A stretch of DNA of 6,638 bases from Actinomycetes bacterium (GTDB lineage: Bacteria > Actinomycetota > Acidimicrobiia > Acidimicrobiales > Ilumatobacteraceae): assembly GCA_023417265.1 (NCBI GenBank), contig JAEZFY010000109.1, forward strand, positions 1 through 6,638, written 5' to 3'. Position numbers and translations under genes: made by a program. Every line of letters starts with the position of its first letter. Positions within the stretch are counted from its first letter, which is position 1. The notes under the pieces were generated by a model. It ran no database searches and was not told the DNA's origin. It saw only the letters and a program-made list of their open reading frames with translations. This document shows, one piece after another, positions 1 through 6,087 of the stretch.

Positions 1-4
1 TTTC

Positions 5-16
5 GGACCTGGCACC
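5..16. repeat. Degenerate palindrome core downstream of radA
   Basis: GGACCTGGCACC keeps the right arm (TGGCAC) of the palindrome core and most of the left. It lies 11 bases past the frame-corrected radA stop. If it is a member of the intergenic repeat family, this stretch is non-coding, which supports ending radA at 27 over reading through to the window edge. Confidence 0.35.
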
Positions 17-26
17 AGATGACCGG

Positions 27-1384
27 TCAGCGGAGGCCGGCGGCGGCGAGGGCTTCGGGAGCGTGGCGACGCGGAGCACCTGCAGAACGTCACGATCGGG
101 GTCGGGGGAGTTGCGCGGGGCGATCACCCGCCGGAACCCGAGCCGGGCCGCCTCGGTGAGTCGCCGCCCGGCGTGCGCGGCCTGGCGCACCTCGCCCGCC
201 AGGCCGACCTCGCCGAAAGTGACGACGTCGTTGGGGAGCGGCACGCCGATGATCGACGAGGCGACGGCGAGGCACACGGCGAGGTCGAGCCCCGGCTCGG
301 CGAGCCGGACCCCACCGACCGCCGACGCGTACACGTCGTGCTGGCCGGCGGGCACGCGGGCGCGCTGCTGGAGCACCGCCAGCAGCATCGCCAGGCGGTT
401 GCCGTCGAGGCCCTGCGCGGTGCGCCGGCAGGGCACGCCCTCGACGCCCCGGGTGGTCAGCGCCTGGACCTCGACGACGAGCGGGCGGTGACCCTCGACG
501 GTGGGGACGATCGCCGAGCCCGGGACGCCCGTGCGGCGGTCGCCCAGGAACAGTTCGCTCGGGTCGGGCACCCCGACCAGGCCGTCGCCGGCCATCTCGA
601 ACAGCCCGAGTTCGCTGGTGGGGCCGAACCGGTGCTTCACGGCGCGCACGAGTCGCAGCGCGTGGTGGCGCTCGCCCTCGAACGCGAGCACCGTGTCGAC
701 GACGTGCTCGAGCACCCGCGGGCCGGCCAGCGACCCTTCTTTCGTGACGTGCCCGACGAGCACGACCGGGATGCCGGTGCGCTTCGCCACGGCGACCAGT
801 TCATGCGCGCATTGGCGGACCTGACCGACCGAGCCGGGCGGCGACCCGAGCGCCGGATCGTGCACGGTTTGGATCGAGTCGACGACCACGACGCCCGGTT
901 GCAGCGACTCGATCGCCCCGAGCACGTGCGGGAGCGACGTCTCGGCCGACAACCACAGGTCGTCGCGCACCGCCCCGAGCCGGCTCGCCCGCAAGCGCAC
1001 CTGCTGGGCGCTCTCCTCGGCGCTCACGTACAGAGCCCGCCCTGGCCACGCCGCCAACAACTGCAGCAGCAGCGTGCTCTTACCGACGCCCGGCTCGCCG
1101 CCGAGCAACGTCACCGACCCGGCGACCAGCCCGCCGCCGAGCACCCGGTCGAGCTCGCCGATGCCGGTGGCCTGGGGCGTGGCGGCGTGTGGATCGACGT
1201 CGCCGATCGGCACCGGCGCGGCCGCTGCCGCCACGATGACCGGGGCCGCGGCCGACCCGACCAGCTCCTCGACGAGCGTGTTCCAGGCCCCGCAGCCCGT
1301 GCACCGGCCGCCCCACTTGGGGTGCGCGGTGCCGCACTCGGTACACACGTGTTCGGTTCTGCGTTGGGCCACGCCGGTGAGCAT
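27..1384 (-). CDS. radA: DNA repair/recombination ATPase RadA (Sms), apparent C-terminal frameshift
   Basis: RadA is a RecA-like ATPase with a Lon-protease-like C-terminal domain; it drives branch migration of recombination intermediates in the cytoplasm. I translated the minus strand from ATG 1384-1382. Visible in order: a four-cysteine zinc finger (C14, C17, C28, C31); Walker A GGEPGVGKST at residues 95-104; Walker B ending VVVVD169; the RadA motif as KHRFG at 250-254, where the family consensus is KNRFG; and the Lon-like region (DLAVCLAVASS). The frame stays open to the window edge, but after about residue 443 it becomes Pro/Ser-rich with poorer third positions. One extra base in the GGG run at 57-59 would restore the expected tail (TLPEALAAAGLR, stop at 29-27), giving about 452 residues, the normal size. 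The end given is this frame-corrected stop. No Shine-Dalgarno is visible; CACCGT lies 6 nt upstream of the start. Identity is near certain. Whether the shift is biological or an assembly error is open. Confidence 0.93.
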
Positions 1385-1449
1385 GGCAGGACGGTGTTGC
1401 AGAGAGGGGGGAGGGTCGCAGATCCGCCCGCACGGGTAGCGTCGGGGGC
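1385..1449. promoter_or_regulatory. Divergent radA / peptidyl-prolyl isomerase promoter region
   Basis: These 65 bases separate two divergently transcribed genes and should hold both promoters. On the plus strand TAGCGT (1437-1442) sits exactly 7 nt before the isomerase ATG, the spacing expected for a leaderless transcript. On the minus strand CACCGT (1396-1391) sits 6 nt before the radA ATG and keeps only the A and final T of TANNNT, so it is a weak match. No clear -35 element and no purine-rich ribosome binding site are visible before either gene. A G-rich run (about 1406-1415) lies between the two promoters. Confidence 0.5.
1437..1449 (+). promoter_or_regulatory. -10 hexamer and leaderless start of the isomerase gene
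   Basis: TAGCGT at 1437-1442 matches the actinobacterial -10 consensus TANNNT. Seven bases (cgggggc) follow before the ATG at 1450. With that spacing transcription would begin at or next to the A of the start codon. The same arrangement precedes the genes at 2084 and 4515 and, with one mismatch, the cytochrome gene. Confidence 0.5.
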
Positions 1450-2010
1450 ATGGCCTCCGCTTTCCCGCCCTTTGACGGTTCCGCGCCCAAGCGTCAACAG
1501 TTCTCCGAGCCGCCGGAGATGGGCATCGACCCGAACAAGCGCTACACGGCCACGATGACCACCTCGATGGGTGAGCTCGTGATCGCGCTCGACCCGATCA
1601 AGGCGCCCGTCACCACCAACAGCTTCGTGTTCCTGGCGCTCCACCACTACTTCGACGGGATCATCTTCCACCGCATCATCAACGGCTTCGTGTGCCAGGG
1701 CGGCGACCCCACCGGCACCGGCCGCGGCGGCCCCGGCTACCGTTTCGACGACGAGCTCCCCAAGCCAGGTCAGTACGAGATCGGCTCGGTGGCGATGGCC
1801 AACGCCGGCCCGAACACGAACGGCAGCCAGTTCTTCTTGATCTCCGGCCCGAGCGGCGCCGGGCTGCCCCCGCAGTACAGCCTGTTCGGCAAGATCGTGA
1901 AGGGCCTCGACGTGCTCGACCAGATGCAGCGCGTCAAGACCGGCCCCGGCGACCGTCCGGTCGACGACGTCGTCATCGAGTCGGTGACGATCACCGAACA
2001 CGCCGACTGA
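1450..2010 (+). CDS. Cyclophilin-type peptidyl-prolyl cis-trans isomerase
   Basis: This enzyme catalyses cis-trans isomerisation of X-Pro bonds during protein folding. The 186 residues have no signal peptide or membrane segment, so it should be cytosolic. After a roughly 30-residue Pro-rich leader the cyclophilin fold starts (RYTATMTTSMGELVIAL, about 31-47). Catalytic-site landmarks are the FHR at 73-75 (Arg75), F80, Q83 in CQGGDPTGTG, MANAG at 116-120 and N124-S126-Q127-F128-F129. The segment around QYSLFGKI (142-149) lacks the Trp and active-site His of human cyclophilin A, so cyclosporin binding may be weak, as in many bacterial members. ATG 1450 is chosen because a leaderless -10 lies 7 nt upstream. 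A GC-rich hairpin follows the stop. The gene appears monocistronic. The family is certain; which paralogue (PpiA or PpiB type) is not. Confidence 0.95.
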   Translation: MASAFPPFDGSAPKRQQFSEPPEMGIDPNKRYTATMTTSMGELVIALDPIKAPVTTNSFVFLALHHYFDGIIFHRIINGFVCQGGDPTGTGRGGPGYRFDDELPKPGQYEIGSVAMANAGPNTNGSQFFLISGPSGAGLPPQYSLFGKIVKGLDVLDQMQRVKTGPGDRPVDDVVIESVTITEHAD

Positions 2011-2039
2011 CCGCCGGCGCCCCCCGGCCGGCGCCGCGG
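2011..2039 (+). terminator. GC-rich hairpin after the isomerase gene, possible terminator
   Basis: Immediately after the TGA stop, GGCGCC at 2016-2021 and GGCGCC at 2030-2035 can pair around an 8-base loop. The stem extends outwards by about four more pairs (CCG.C with GCGG) if one C is bulged. No T tract follows, so it is not a classical intrinsic terminator. Such U-less hairpins are common at gene ends in high-GC bacteria, but function is inferred only from position and stem strength. Confidence 0.4.
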
Positions 2040-2070
2040 CAGCATCACGGAGCGGGACGCTCGCCGTCAC

Positions 2071-2083
2071 TACGTTGGGCGCC
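2071..2083 (+). promoter_or_regulatory. -10 hexamer and leaderless start of the AI-2E family gene
   Basis: TACGTT at 2071-2076 fits TANNNT, and seven bases (gggcgcc) separate it from the GTG at 2084. This spacing decides the start: a TTG at 2075 in the same frame lies inside the -10 hexamer and is unlikely to be the initiator. No -35 element or Shine-Dalgarno is evident. Confidence 0.5.
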
Positions 2084-3226
2084 GTGTCCGACGGCACCGC
2101 CGAGCTGAACACAGCCCCCCAACGCGACCCCAGCCAACGCGTCCCGGCGTGGATGATCCGGGCGATCCTCATCTTCTGGGGCGGCTTCCTCGCGGTCGGG
2201 GTCGTGCGCCACATCTGGGGTCGCATCGACTCGCTGATCCTGCTGCTCGTGGTGTCGCTGTTCCTCGCCTTCGCGATCGAGCCCGGCGTCAACCGGCTCG
2301 CCCGGCGGGGATGGAAGCGCGGCCGGGCGACGTCGCTGATCCTGCTCGGCACGATCGTGGTGGCGCTCGCCTTCGTGAGCGCGATCGGTGCGCTCGTCGC
2401 CAGCCAGATCGTCGACCTGCTGCAGAACTCGGAGAGCTACATCACCGACACGGTCGACCGCGTCAACAGCACGTTCGGCACGAACCTCGACGCCCAGGAA
2501 GTGATCGACGAGTTCAACGACCCGGACGGGCCGGTGCAGGGCTTCATCGACGCCCAGAGCGACAACGCCGTGGCGCTCTCGCTGACCGCCCTGAACGGAC
2601 TCGTGCAGACCTTCTCGGTGCTGCTGTTCACCTACTACCTCGTCGCTGACGGGCCGCGCCTGCGGCGGGCGATCTGCAGCCGGCTGCGCCCCGACCGGCA
2701 GCGCCAGGTGCTCGCCGCGTGGGAGCTGGCGATCGGCAAGACCGGCGGTTACCTCTACTCGCGGCTGTTGCTCGCCGCGCTGTCGGCGTTCTTGCACTGG
2801 GTCGTGTTCCAGTCGGCCGGCATCGAGGCGCCGATCCCGCTCGCCCTGTGGGTCGGCGTGGTCAGCCAGTTCCTGCCGGTGGTCGGCACGTACATCGCCG
2901 GCGTGCTGCCGGTGGTGTTGACGTTCCTCGACTCGCCGGTGAAGGCTGCGATCGTGCTCGGGTTCATCGTCTTGTACCAGCAGATCGAGAACTACTTCTT
3001 CGCGCCCCGCATCACCGCCCGCACGATGGAGCTGCATCCGGCCGTGGCGTTCGGGGCGGCACTCGCCGGGATTGCCATCCTCGGCGTGGCCGGAGCGATC
3101 CTCGCCCTTCCGGCGGCGGCCATGCTGCAAGCGCTCGGCGGCGAGTGGGGCGAACGCCACGAGGTGGTCGACAGCGAGTGGACCGATGTCGAGTCGCCCG
3201 ACATGGCGACCCCCGACGAACCATGA
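2084..3226 (+). CDS. AI-2E family (TqsA/PerM-like, UPF0118) membrane transporter
   Basis: This is a polytopic inner-membrane protein of 380 residues from GTG 2084. Members of the family include E. coli TqsA (autoinducer-2 export) and transporters linked to ion or pH homeostasis; the substrate here cannot be read from sequence. Hydrophobic segments lie at about 24-41, 51-67, 83-107, 162-186, 225-244, a long stretch at 252-282, 287-298 and 318-346. A polar helical domain (about 108-160) separates the third and fourth segments, as usual for the family. The conserved motif ENYFFAPRI (302-310), followed by a Gly/Ala-rich last helix (GVAGAILALPAAA), is diagnostic. An acidic tail (355-380) ends the protein. 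Its TGA overlaps the ATG of the asparaginase gene, so the two are cotranscribed and probably translationally coupled. The family call is secure; the function is not. Confidence 0.9.
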   Translation: MSDGTAELNTAPQRDPSQRVPAWMIRAILIFWGGFLAVGVVRHIWGRIDSLILLLVVSLFLAFAIEPGVNRLARRGWKRGRATSLILLGTIVVALAFVSAIGALVASQIVDLLQNSESYITDTVDRVNSTFGTNLDAQEVIDEFNDPDGPVQGFIDAQSDNAVALSLTALNGLVQTFSVLLFTYYLVADGPRLRRAICSRLRPDRQRQVLAAWELAIGKTGGYLYSRLLLAALSAFLHWVVFQSAGIEAPIPLALWVGVVSQFLPVVGTYIAGVLPVVLTFLDSPVKAAIVLGFIVLYQQIENYFFAPRITARTMELHPAVAFGAALAGIAILGVAGAILALPAAAMLQALGGEWGERHEVVDSEWTDVESPDMATPDEP

Positions 3227-4161
3227 CGGGTGTCGATCCGGCTGCGTTCGCTCCGGTAGCCGTCACGACCCGCTCGCGGTTCCGCGAGAGCGTGCACTTC
3301 GGCGCCGCCGTCGGCCTCGCCGCCGACGGTTCGCTGGCCGTCGCGATCGGTGACCCACACCTCACGATCCTCCCGCGCTCGTCGAACAAGCCGCTCCAAG
3401 CCCAGGCGATGCTCGAGCTCGGATGGCGGCCCACGCCCGAGCAGTTGGCCGTGGCGTGCGCCAGTCACGCCGGCACACCCGCCCACTTGGCGGTCGTCGA
3501 GTCCACCCTCGCCGCGGTCGGCCTCACCGCCGACGCGCTCGGCAACACGCCGGCGTTGCCGCTCGACACCGCCGCCGCCGAAGCGCTCCTGCGCAGCGGC
3601 GGCATGGCCTCGGCGCTGCTCCAGAACTGCTCCGGCAAGCACGCGGCGATGCTCGCCACGTGCGTCGTCAACGGCTGGGACCGGGCCGGCTATCTCGCCG
3701 AGGAACATCCGCTGCAGGCCGCGATCACCGCCCGCTTCGCCGAGCTGACGGGGTCGCCAGACGACGTGTTCGTCGGCATCGACGGCTGCGGGGCGCCGAC
3801 CCATGCGGCGTCGCTGAGCGGTCTGGCGGCCTCCTACGCCAACCTGGCGCGGTCGCGGGGGCCGGTGTGGCAAGCGATGAACGGCCACCCCGAACTGGTC
3901 GACGGCGAGGGCCGCACGGCCACGCGGTTGATGCAGATGGTGCCCGGCCTGATCGCCAAGCCCGGGGCCGAAGGCGTGTTCGCGGCGGCCCTGCCCGACG
4001 GGCGGGCGGTCGCCCTCAAGATCGCCGACGGCAGCAGCCGGGCCACCGGCCCACTGCTCGCCGACGTGCTGCGCCGCCTCGACGTCGACGTCGACCCGGC
4101 CGACGTCGCCGCCCCCGTCCTGGGCCACGGCCAGCCGGTCGGGAACATCAGCGTGCTCTAA
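3223..4161 (+). CDS. L-asparaginase II (Rhizobium ReAII/ReAV family, Asparaginase_II)
   Basis: Enzymes of this family hydrolyse L-asparagine to aspartate and ammonia, and differ from the E. coli AnsA/AnsB type. The 312 residues have no signal peptide. Landmarks: RESVHFG (21-27); RSSNKPLQA (52-60) with S53 and K56; ASHAG (80-84) with S81; NCSGKH (135-140) with C136 and K139; GIDGCGAP (185-192) with C189; KPGAEGV (246-252); and LKIADG (265-270) with K266. From memory of R. etli ReAV these line up with its two Ser-Lys catalytic tandems (S48/K51 and S80/K263) and its zinc ligands C135, K138 and C189, so the active site looks intact. The start is ATG 3223, in an ATGA overlap with the upstream membrane protein gene; no separate ribosome binding site is visible, which fits translational coupling. 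The gene ends at TAA 4159-4161, before a repeat-bearing intergenic region. Substrate preference is inferred from the family. Confidence 0.92.
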   Translation: MTGVDPAAFAPVAVTTRSRFRESVHFGAAVGLAADGSLAVAIGDPHLTILPRSSNKPLQAQAMLELGWRPTPEQLAVACASHAGTPAHLAVVESTLAAVGLTADALGNTPALPLDTAAAEALLRSGGMASALLQNCSGKHAAMLATCVVNGWDRAGYLAEEHPLQAAITARFAELTGSPDDVFVGIDGCGAPTHAASLSGLAASYANLARSRGPVWQAMNGHPELVDGEGRTATRLMQMVPGLIAKPGAEGVFAAALPDGRAVALKIADGSSRATGPLLADVLRRLDVDVDPADVAAPVLGHGQPVGNISVL

Positions 4162-4235
4162 GAGGCTCGGCGGGAGCGGGTCACCATCGAGAGTGCCCGG
4201 AGACCGCGCCGATGGCTGGTCGAGGCCGTCCGCGA

Positions 4236-4374
4236 GTGCCTGGCACCGCCCGTCGGGGGCCTCGCGTCGCCCGCGTGAGCCGGTGCCTGGCACGACCAAA
4301 CCACCAGCGTGCTGACCGTGCCCGGCACCGGCTCGGCGACATCGGCACGCACTCCGACGGGCGGCGCCAGGCAC
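4236..4374. repeat. Palindromic repeat array A (four cores, mirror arrangement)
   Basis: Four 11-base palindrome cores occur at 4236-4246 (GTGCCTGGCAC), 4283-4293 (same), 4318-4328 (GTGCCCGGCAC) and 4364-4374 (GCGCCAGGCAC), with start-to-start spacings of 47, 35 and 46. Read on the minus strand, 4374 to 4283 is a 92-bp composite that matches 6547-6638 at 86 of 92 positions with no gaps. The remaining part, 4236-4293, is the same outer unit in the opposite orientation: it shares the first 21 and last 17 bases of the outer unit in the right-hand copy and is 1 bp longer. The array is therefore outer unit, inner unit, outer unit reversed. It resembles REP/BIME-type mosaic elements, which are often mobilised by REP-associated tyrosine transposases. 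No transposase is present here, so that link is inference. Confidence 0.8.
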
Positions 4375-4419
4375 CCTCGTCGGTGCCCAACACCGTCAAT
4401 CCGCTGAGCCGCCAGGCAC
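4375..4419. repeat. Degenerate palindrome cores flanking array A
   Basis: Two weakened copies of the core follow the array. GTGCCCAACAC (4383-4393) lies within a short inverted repeat (GGTGCCCAACACC), and CCGCCAGGCAC (4409-4419) keeps only the right arm. The second core starts 45 bp from the last good one, close to the 46-bp outer-unit spacing, so this is probably an eroded further unit. Confidence 0.4.
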
Positions 4420-4481
4420 TCGCAGGGGACGATGCCGGACCGACCATTTGATCGGACGAGACCTCGCTGGGGGCCCGGTCG

Positions 4482-4492
4482 GCGCCGGGCAC
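4482..4492. repeat. Isolated palindrome core near the aminopeptidase promoter
   Basis: GCGCCGGGCAC differs from GTGCC-N-GGCAC at one arm position. It lies 9 bases upstream of the -10 hexamer at 4502, where a -35 element would be expected. It may be a decayed repeat or coincidence in GC-rich DNA. Confidence 0.3.
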
Positions 4493-4501
4493 GCGCGCTC
4501 G

Positions 4502-4514
4502 TAGACTTTCCGGC
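4502..4514 (+). promoter_or_regulatory. -10 hexamer and leaderless start of the aminopeptidase gene
   Basis: TAGACT at 4502-4507 fits TANNNT, and seven bases (ttccggc) separate it from ATG 4515. There is no Shine-Dalgarno in the interval. This supports ATG 4515 as the start and a leaderless transcript. Confidence 0.55.
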
Positions 4515-5498
4515 ATGCACACGCTCGCCCAGCCACCGGCGATCCTGCCGCAGGCCAACGACCCGTGCTGGTGCGGGAGCGGTCGCAAGTACAAGCGCTG
4601 TCACCGCAAGGACGAAGGCCGCGTGCTGCCCGGTGTCGTATCGCCGATGCGCACCGTACCGGCCGAGATCGCCCGGCCTCCGTACGCCGACACCGGCGAC
4701 GTCTCGGCCTGGGACGAACCCCGGGTCAAGTCACCCGACGTGATCGAACGGATGCGCCACGCCGGCCAGGTCGCGGCCGAGATCCTGCGTCTCACCGGCG
4801 AGTTCCTGCGGCCCGGCATCACCACCGACGAAGTCGACGAGTACTGCCACAACCTCTACCTCGAGCGCGGTGCCTACCCGTCGACGCTGAATTACCACGG
4901 CTACCCGAAGAGCCTGTGCACCTCGGCCAACGAGGTGATCTGCCACGGCATCCCCGACAGCCGGGTGATCCAGGACGGCGACATCATGAACCTCGACGTC
5001 ACCGCCTACATCGGTGGCGTCCACGGCGACACCAACGCCACGTTCTTCGTCGGCGACGTCGACGCCGCCAGCCGCGAGCTCGTCAGGGTCACCGAGGAAT
5101 GCATGTGGAAGGGCATCGAGGCGGTCAAGCCCGGTCGCCCGATCAGCGACATCGGGCGGGCGATCGAGGACCACGCCAAGGCTTACCGTTACGGCGTCGT
5201 CAAAGCGTTCGTCGGGCACGGCATCGGCGAGCAGTTCCACACCGACATCCAGGTGCTGCACTACTACGACTCGCGCAGCTCGATGATCATGCGGCCCGGC
5301 ATGACGTTCACGATCGAGCCGATGATCGCACTCGGCACGTGGCAGCACCGGATGTGGGACGACGGCTGGACGGCCGTCACCGCCGACGGCAAGCGCACCG
5401 CCCAGTTCGAGCACACGTGCCTCGTCACCGACGACGGTGTCGACGTGCTCACCGGTGGCGAGGGCTCGGTCAGCCCTGCCGCTCCGTGGAACCGCTGA
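4515..5498 (+). CDS. map: Type I methionine aminopeptidase with N-terminal SEC-C zinc motif
   Basis: Removes the initiator Met from nascent proteins as a cytosolic, ribosome-associated metalloenzyme. The protein is 327 residues, longer than E. coli Map because of an N-terminal extension. That extension carries an SEC-C motif (residues 17-31) with C18, C20, C29 and H30 as likely zinc ligands; the same motif in SecA binds the ribosome. The catalytic domain starts near residue 73. The five metal ligands of the family are all visible: D161 (NLDVT), D172 (HGDTNATF), H235 (GHGIG), E268 (TIEPM) and E299 (QFEHT). H144 in ICHGIP is the expected substrate-contacting His. The -10 hexamer 7 nt upstream supports the start. 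The gene appears monocistronic and converges with the SCO1 gene, with only 7 bases between the stops. Several map paralogues are common in actinobacteria, so the symbol is generic. Confidence 0.96.
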   Translation: MHTLAQPPAILPQANDPCWCGSGRKYKRCHRKDEGRVLPGVVSPMRTVPAEIARPPYADTGDVSAWDEPRVKSPDVIERMRHAGQVAAEILRLTGEFLRPGITTDEVDEYCHNLYLERGAYPSTLNYHGYPKSLCTSANEVICHGIPDSRVIQDGDIMNLDVTAYIGGVHGDTNATFFVGDVDAASRELVRVTEECMWKGIEAVKPGRPISDIGRAIEDHAKAYRYGVVKAFVGHGIGEQFHTDIQVLHYYDSRSSMIMRPGMTFTIEPMIALGTWQHRMWDDGWTAVTADGKRTAQFEHTCLVTDDGVDVLTGGEGSVSPAAPWNR

Positions 5499-5509
5499 GC
5501 CCCGCTCAG
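5495..5509. terminator. Hairpin holding both convergent stop codons
   Basis: CTGAGC (5495-5500), loop CCC, GCTCAG (5504-5509) is a perfect 6-bp inverted repeat. It contains the aminopeptidase stop TGA (5496-5498) and, on the other strand, the SCO1 stop (5508-5506). It is symmetric between two convergent genes and could pause or end transcription from both sides. It is short and has no T tract on either side, so terminator activity is only a suggestion. Confidence 0.3.
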
Positions 5510-6087
5510 ACCTCGTCGAGCAACGCCCGCACGTCGGCTTCGAGCGCGTCGCGCTCGGTCGGGAACGTCCACGTCATCACGTTCGTGCCCGTGTCGTCGA
5601 CGGCGTACAGGTGCGTCGAGTGCCCGACCCGTTCGCCGCGCACCTCATAGTCGGCCAGGAACGCCTGCGCCGCGGTGCGCAGGACCGCGTCGTCGTCCGT
5701 GCCCAGCGCGTGCCCGTCGTCGACGAACCCGGTGACGTAGTCGGCCAGCACCGGAAGGTCGCGAGCCGGGTCGATCGTCACCATCGCCACCTCGATCCGG
5801 TCGGCCACGTCCGGCTCGTCGAGCGCCAGGGCGCGCTCGACCACGGCCACGTCGCCGAGCGTGGTCGGGCACTCGAGCGGGCAGTTCGTGTATCCGAAGT
5901 ACACGAACAGGAGCCCGCCCTCCGGGGCCCGCATGGCGAACGGCTCACCACCCGCGGCCAGGTCGGGGAGCACGATCTCGCCGACCTGCGGGGCGGGCTC
6001 GAGCGCGTACCCGGCGTACTCGTGCGGATCGCTGCCACACGCCGACGCGGCGGCGATCACGGCGACCGCCGCGGCGATGCGCTTCAC
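5506..6087 (-). CDS. SCO1/SenC family copper chaperone lipoprotein
   Basis: SCO proteins are membrane-anchored thioredoxin-fold proteins that bind copper and help assemble the CuA centre of cytochrome c oxidase subunit II. The 193 residues start with a signal peptide ending in AAASAC17, a lipobox-like site with Cys17 as the likely lipidation residue. The copper motif CxxxC is C69-P-L-E-C73 within YFGYTNCPLECPTT, and the third ligand is H156 in VGHSTHLYAVD, so all three copper ligands are present. The start is a GTG (6087-6085) overlapping the TGA of the upstream cytochrome c gene as GTGA, which points to translational coupling. The next residues KRIAAAVAV form the expected n- and h-regions. 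The pairing with a cytochrome c supports a role in oxidase assembly. A purely redox (thiol) role, known for some bacterial SCO proteins, remains possible. Confidence 0.94.
   Translation of the reverse strand: MKRIAAAVAVIAAASACGSDPHEYAGYALEPAPQVGEIVLPDLAAGGEPFAMRAPEGGLLFVYFGYTNCPLECPTTLGDVAVVERALALDEPDVADRIEVAMVTIDPARDLPVLADYVTGFVDDGHALGTDDDAVLRTAAQAFLADYEVRGERVGHSTHLYAVDDTGTNVMTWTFPTERDALEADVRALLDEV

Larger units (their letters stand above)
4162..4514. other. Gene-free region carrying palindromic repeats
   Basis: These 353 bases contain no convincing gene. The short frames crossing them on both strands are Arg/Pro-rich and unlike any family I know. The content is a set of GTGCC-N-GGCAC palindromes. 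Well-formed cores lie at 4236, 4283, 4318 and 4364; degenerate versions lie at 4383 (GTGCCCAACAC), 4409 (CCGCCAGGCAC) and 4482 (GCGCCGGGCAC). The last 13 bases hold the promoter hexamer of the next gene. I see no terminator with a T tract after the asparaginase gene. Confidence 0.7.

Noticed and set aside
173..1558. Long open frame on the plus strand opposite radA (461 codons)
   Set aside because: It is Arg/Ala/Pro-rich with no recognisable domain and lies antisense to a clear RadA reading frame; this is typical shadow coding in GC-rich DNA.
2075..2077. TTG as the start of the AI-2E gene
   Set aside because: It lies inside the TACGTT hexamer; GTG 2084 has the 7-nt spacing seen at the other genes.
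2719..3222. Possible N-terminal extension of the asparaginase (frame open from 2719)
   Set aside because: The extension overlaps the conserved C-terminal half of the AI-2E protein in another frame and has no homology; the family N-terminus fits ATG 3223.
1111..4374. Long minus-strand frames opposite the isomerase, AI-2E and asparaginase genes (371 to 460 codons)
   Set aside because: All are low-complexity Arg/Asp/His/Gln-rich mirror frames of conserved plus-strand genes.
4236..4374. CRISPR array
   Set aside because: Cores recur at 35 to 47 bp, but they are only 11-base palindromes, and the segments between them recur in another locus, unlike unique spacers. No cas genes are present.
4158..4604. 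Minus-strand frame of 148 codons spanning the gene-free region
   Set aside because: It runs through the palindromic repeats and into the aminopeptidase start region, and its product is Arg/Ala/Pro-rich without any family resemblance.
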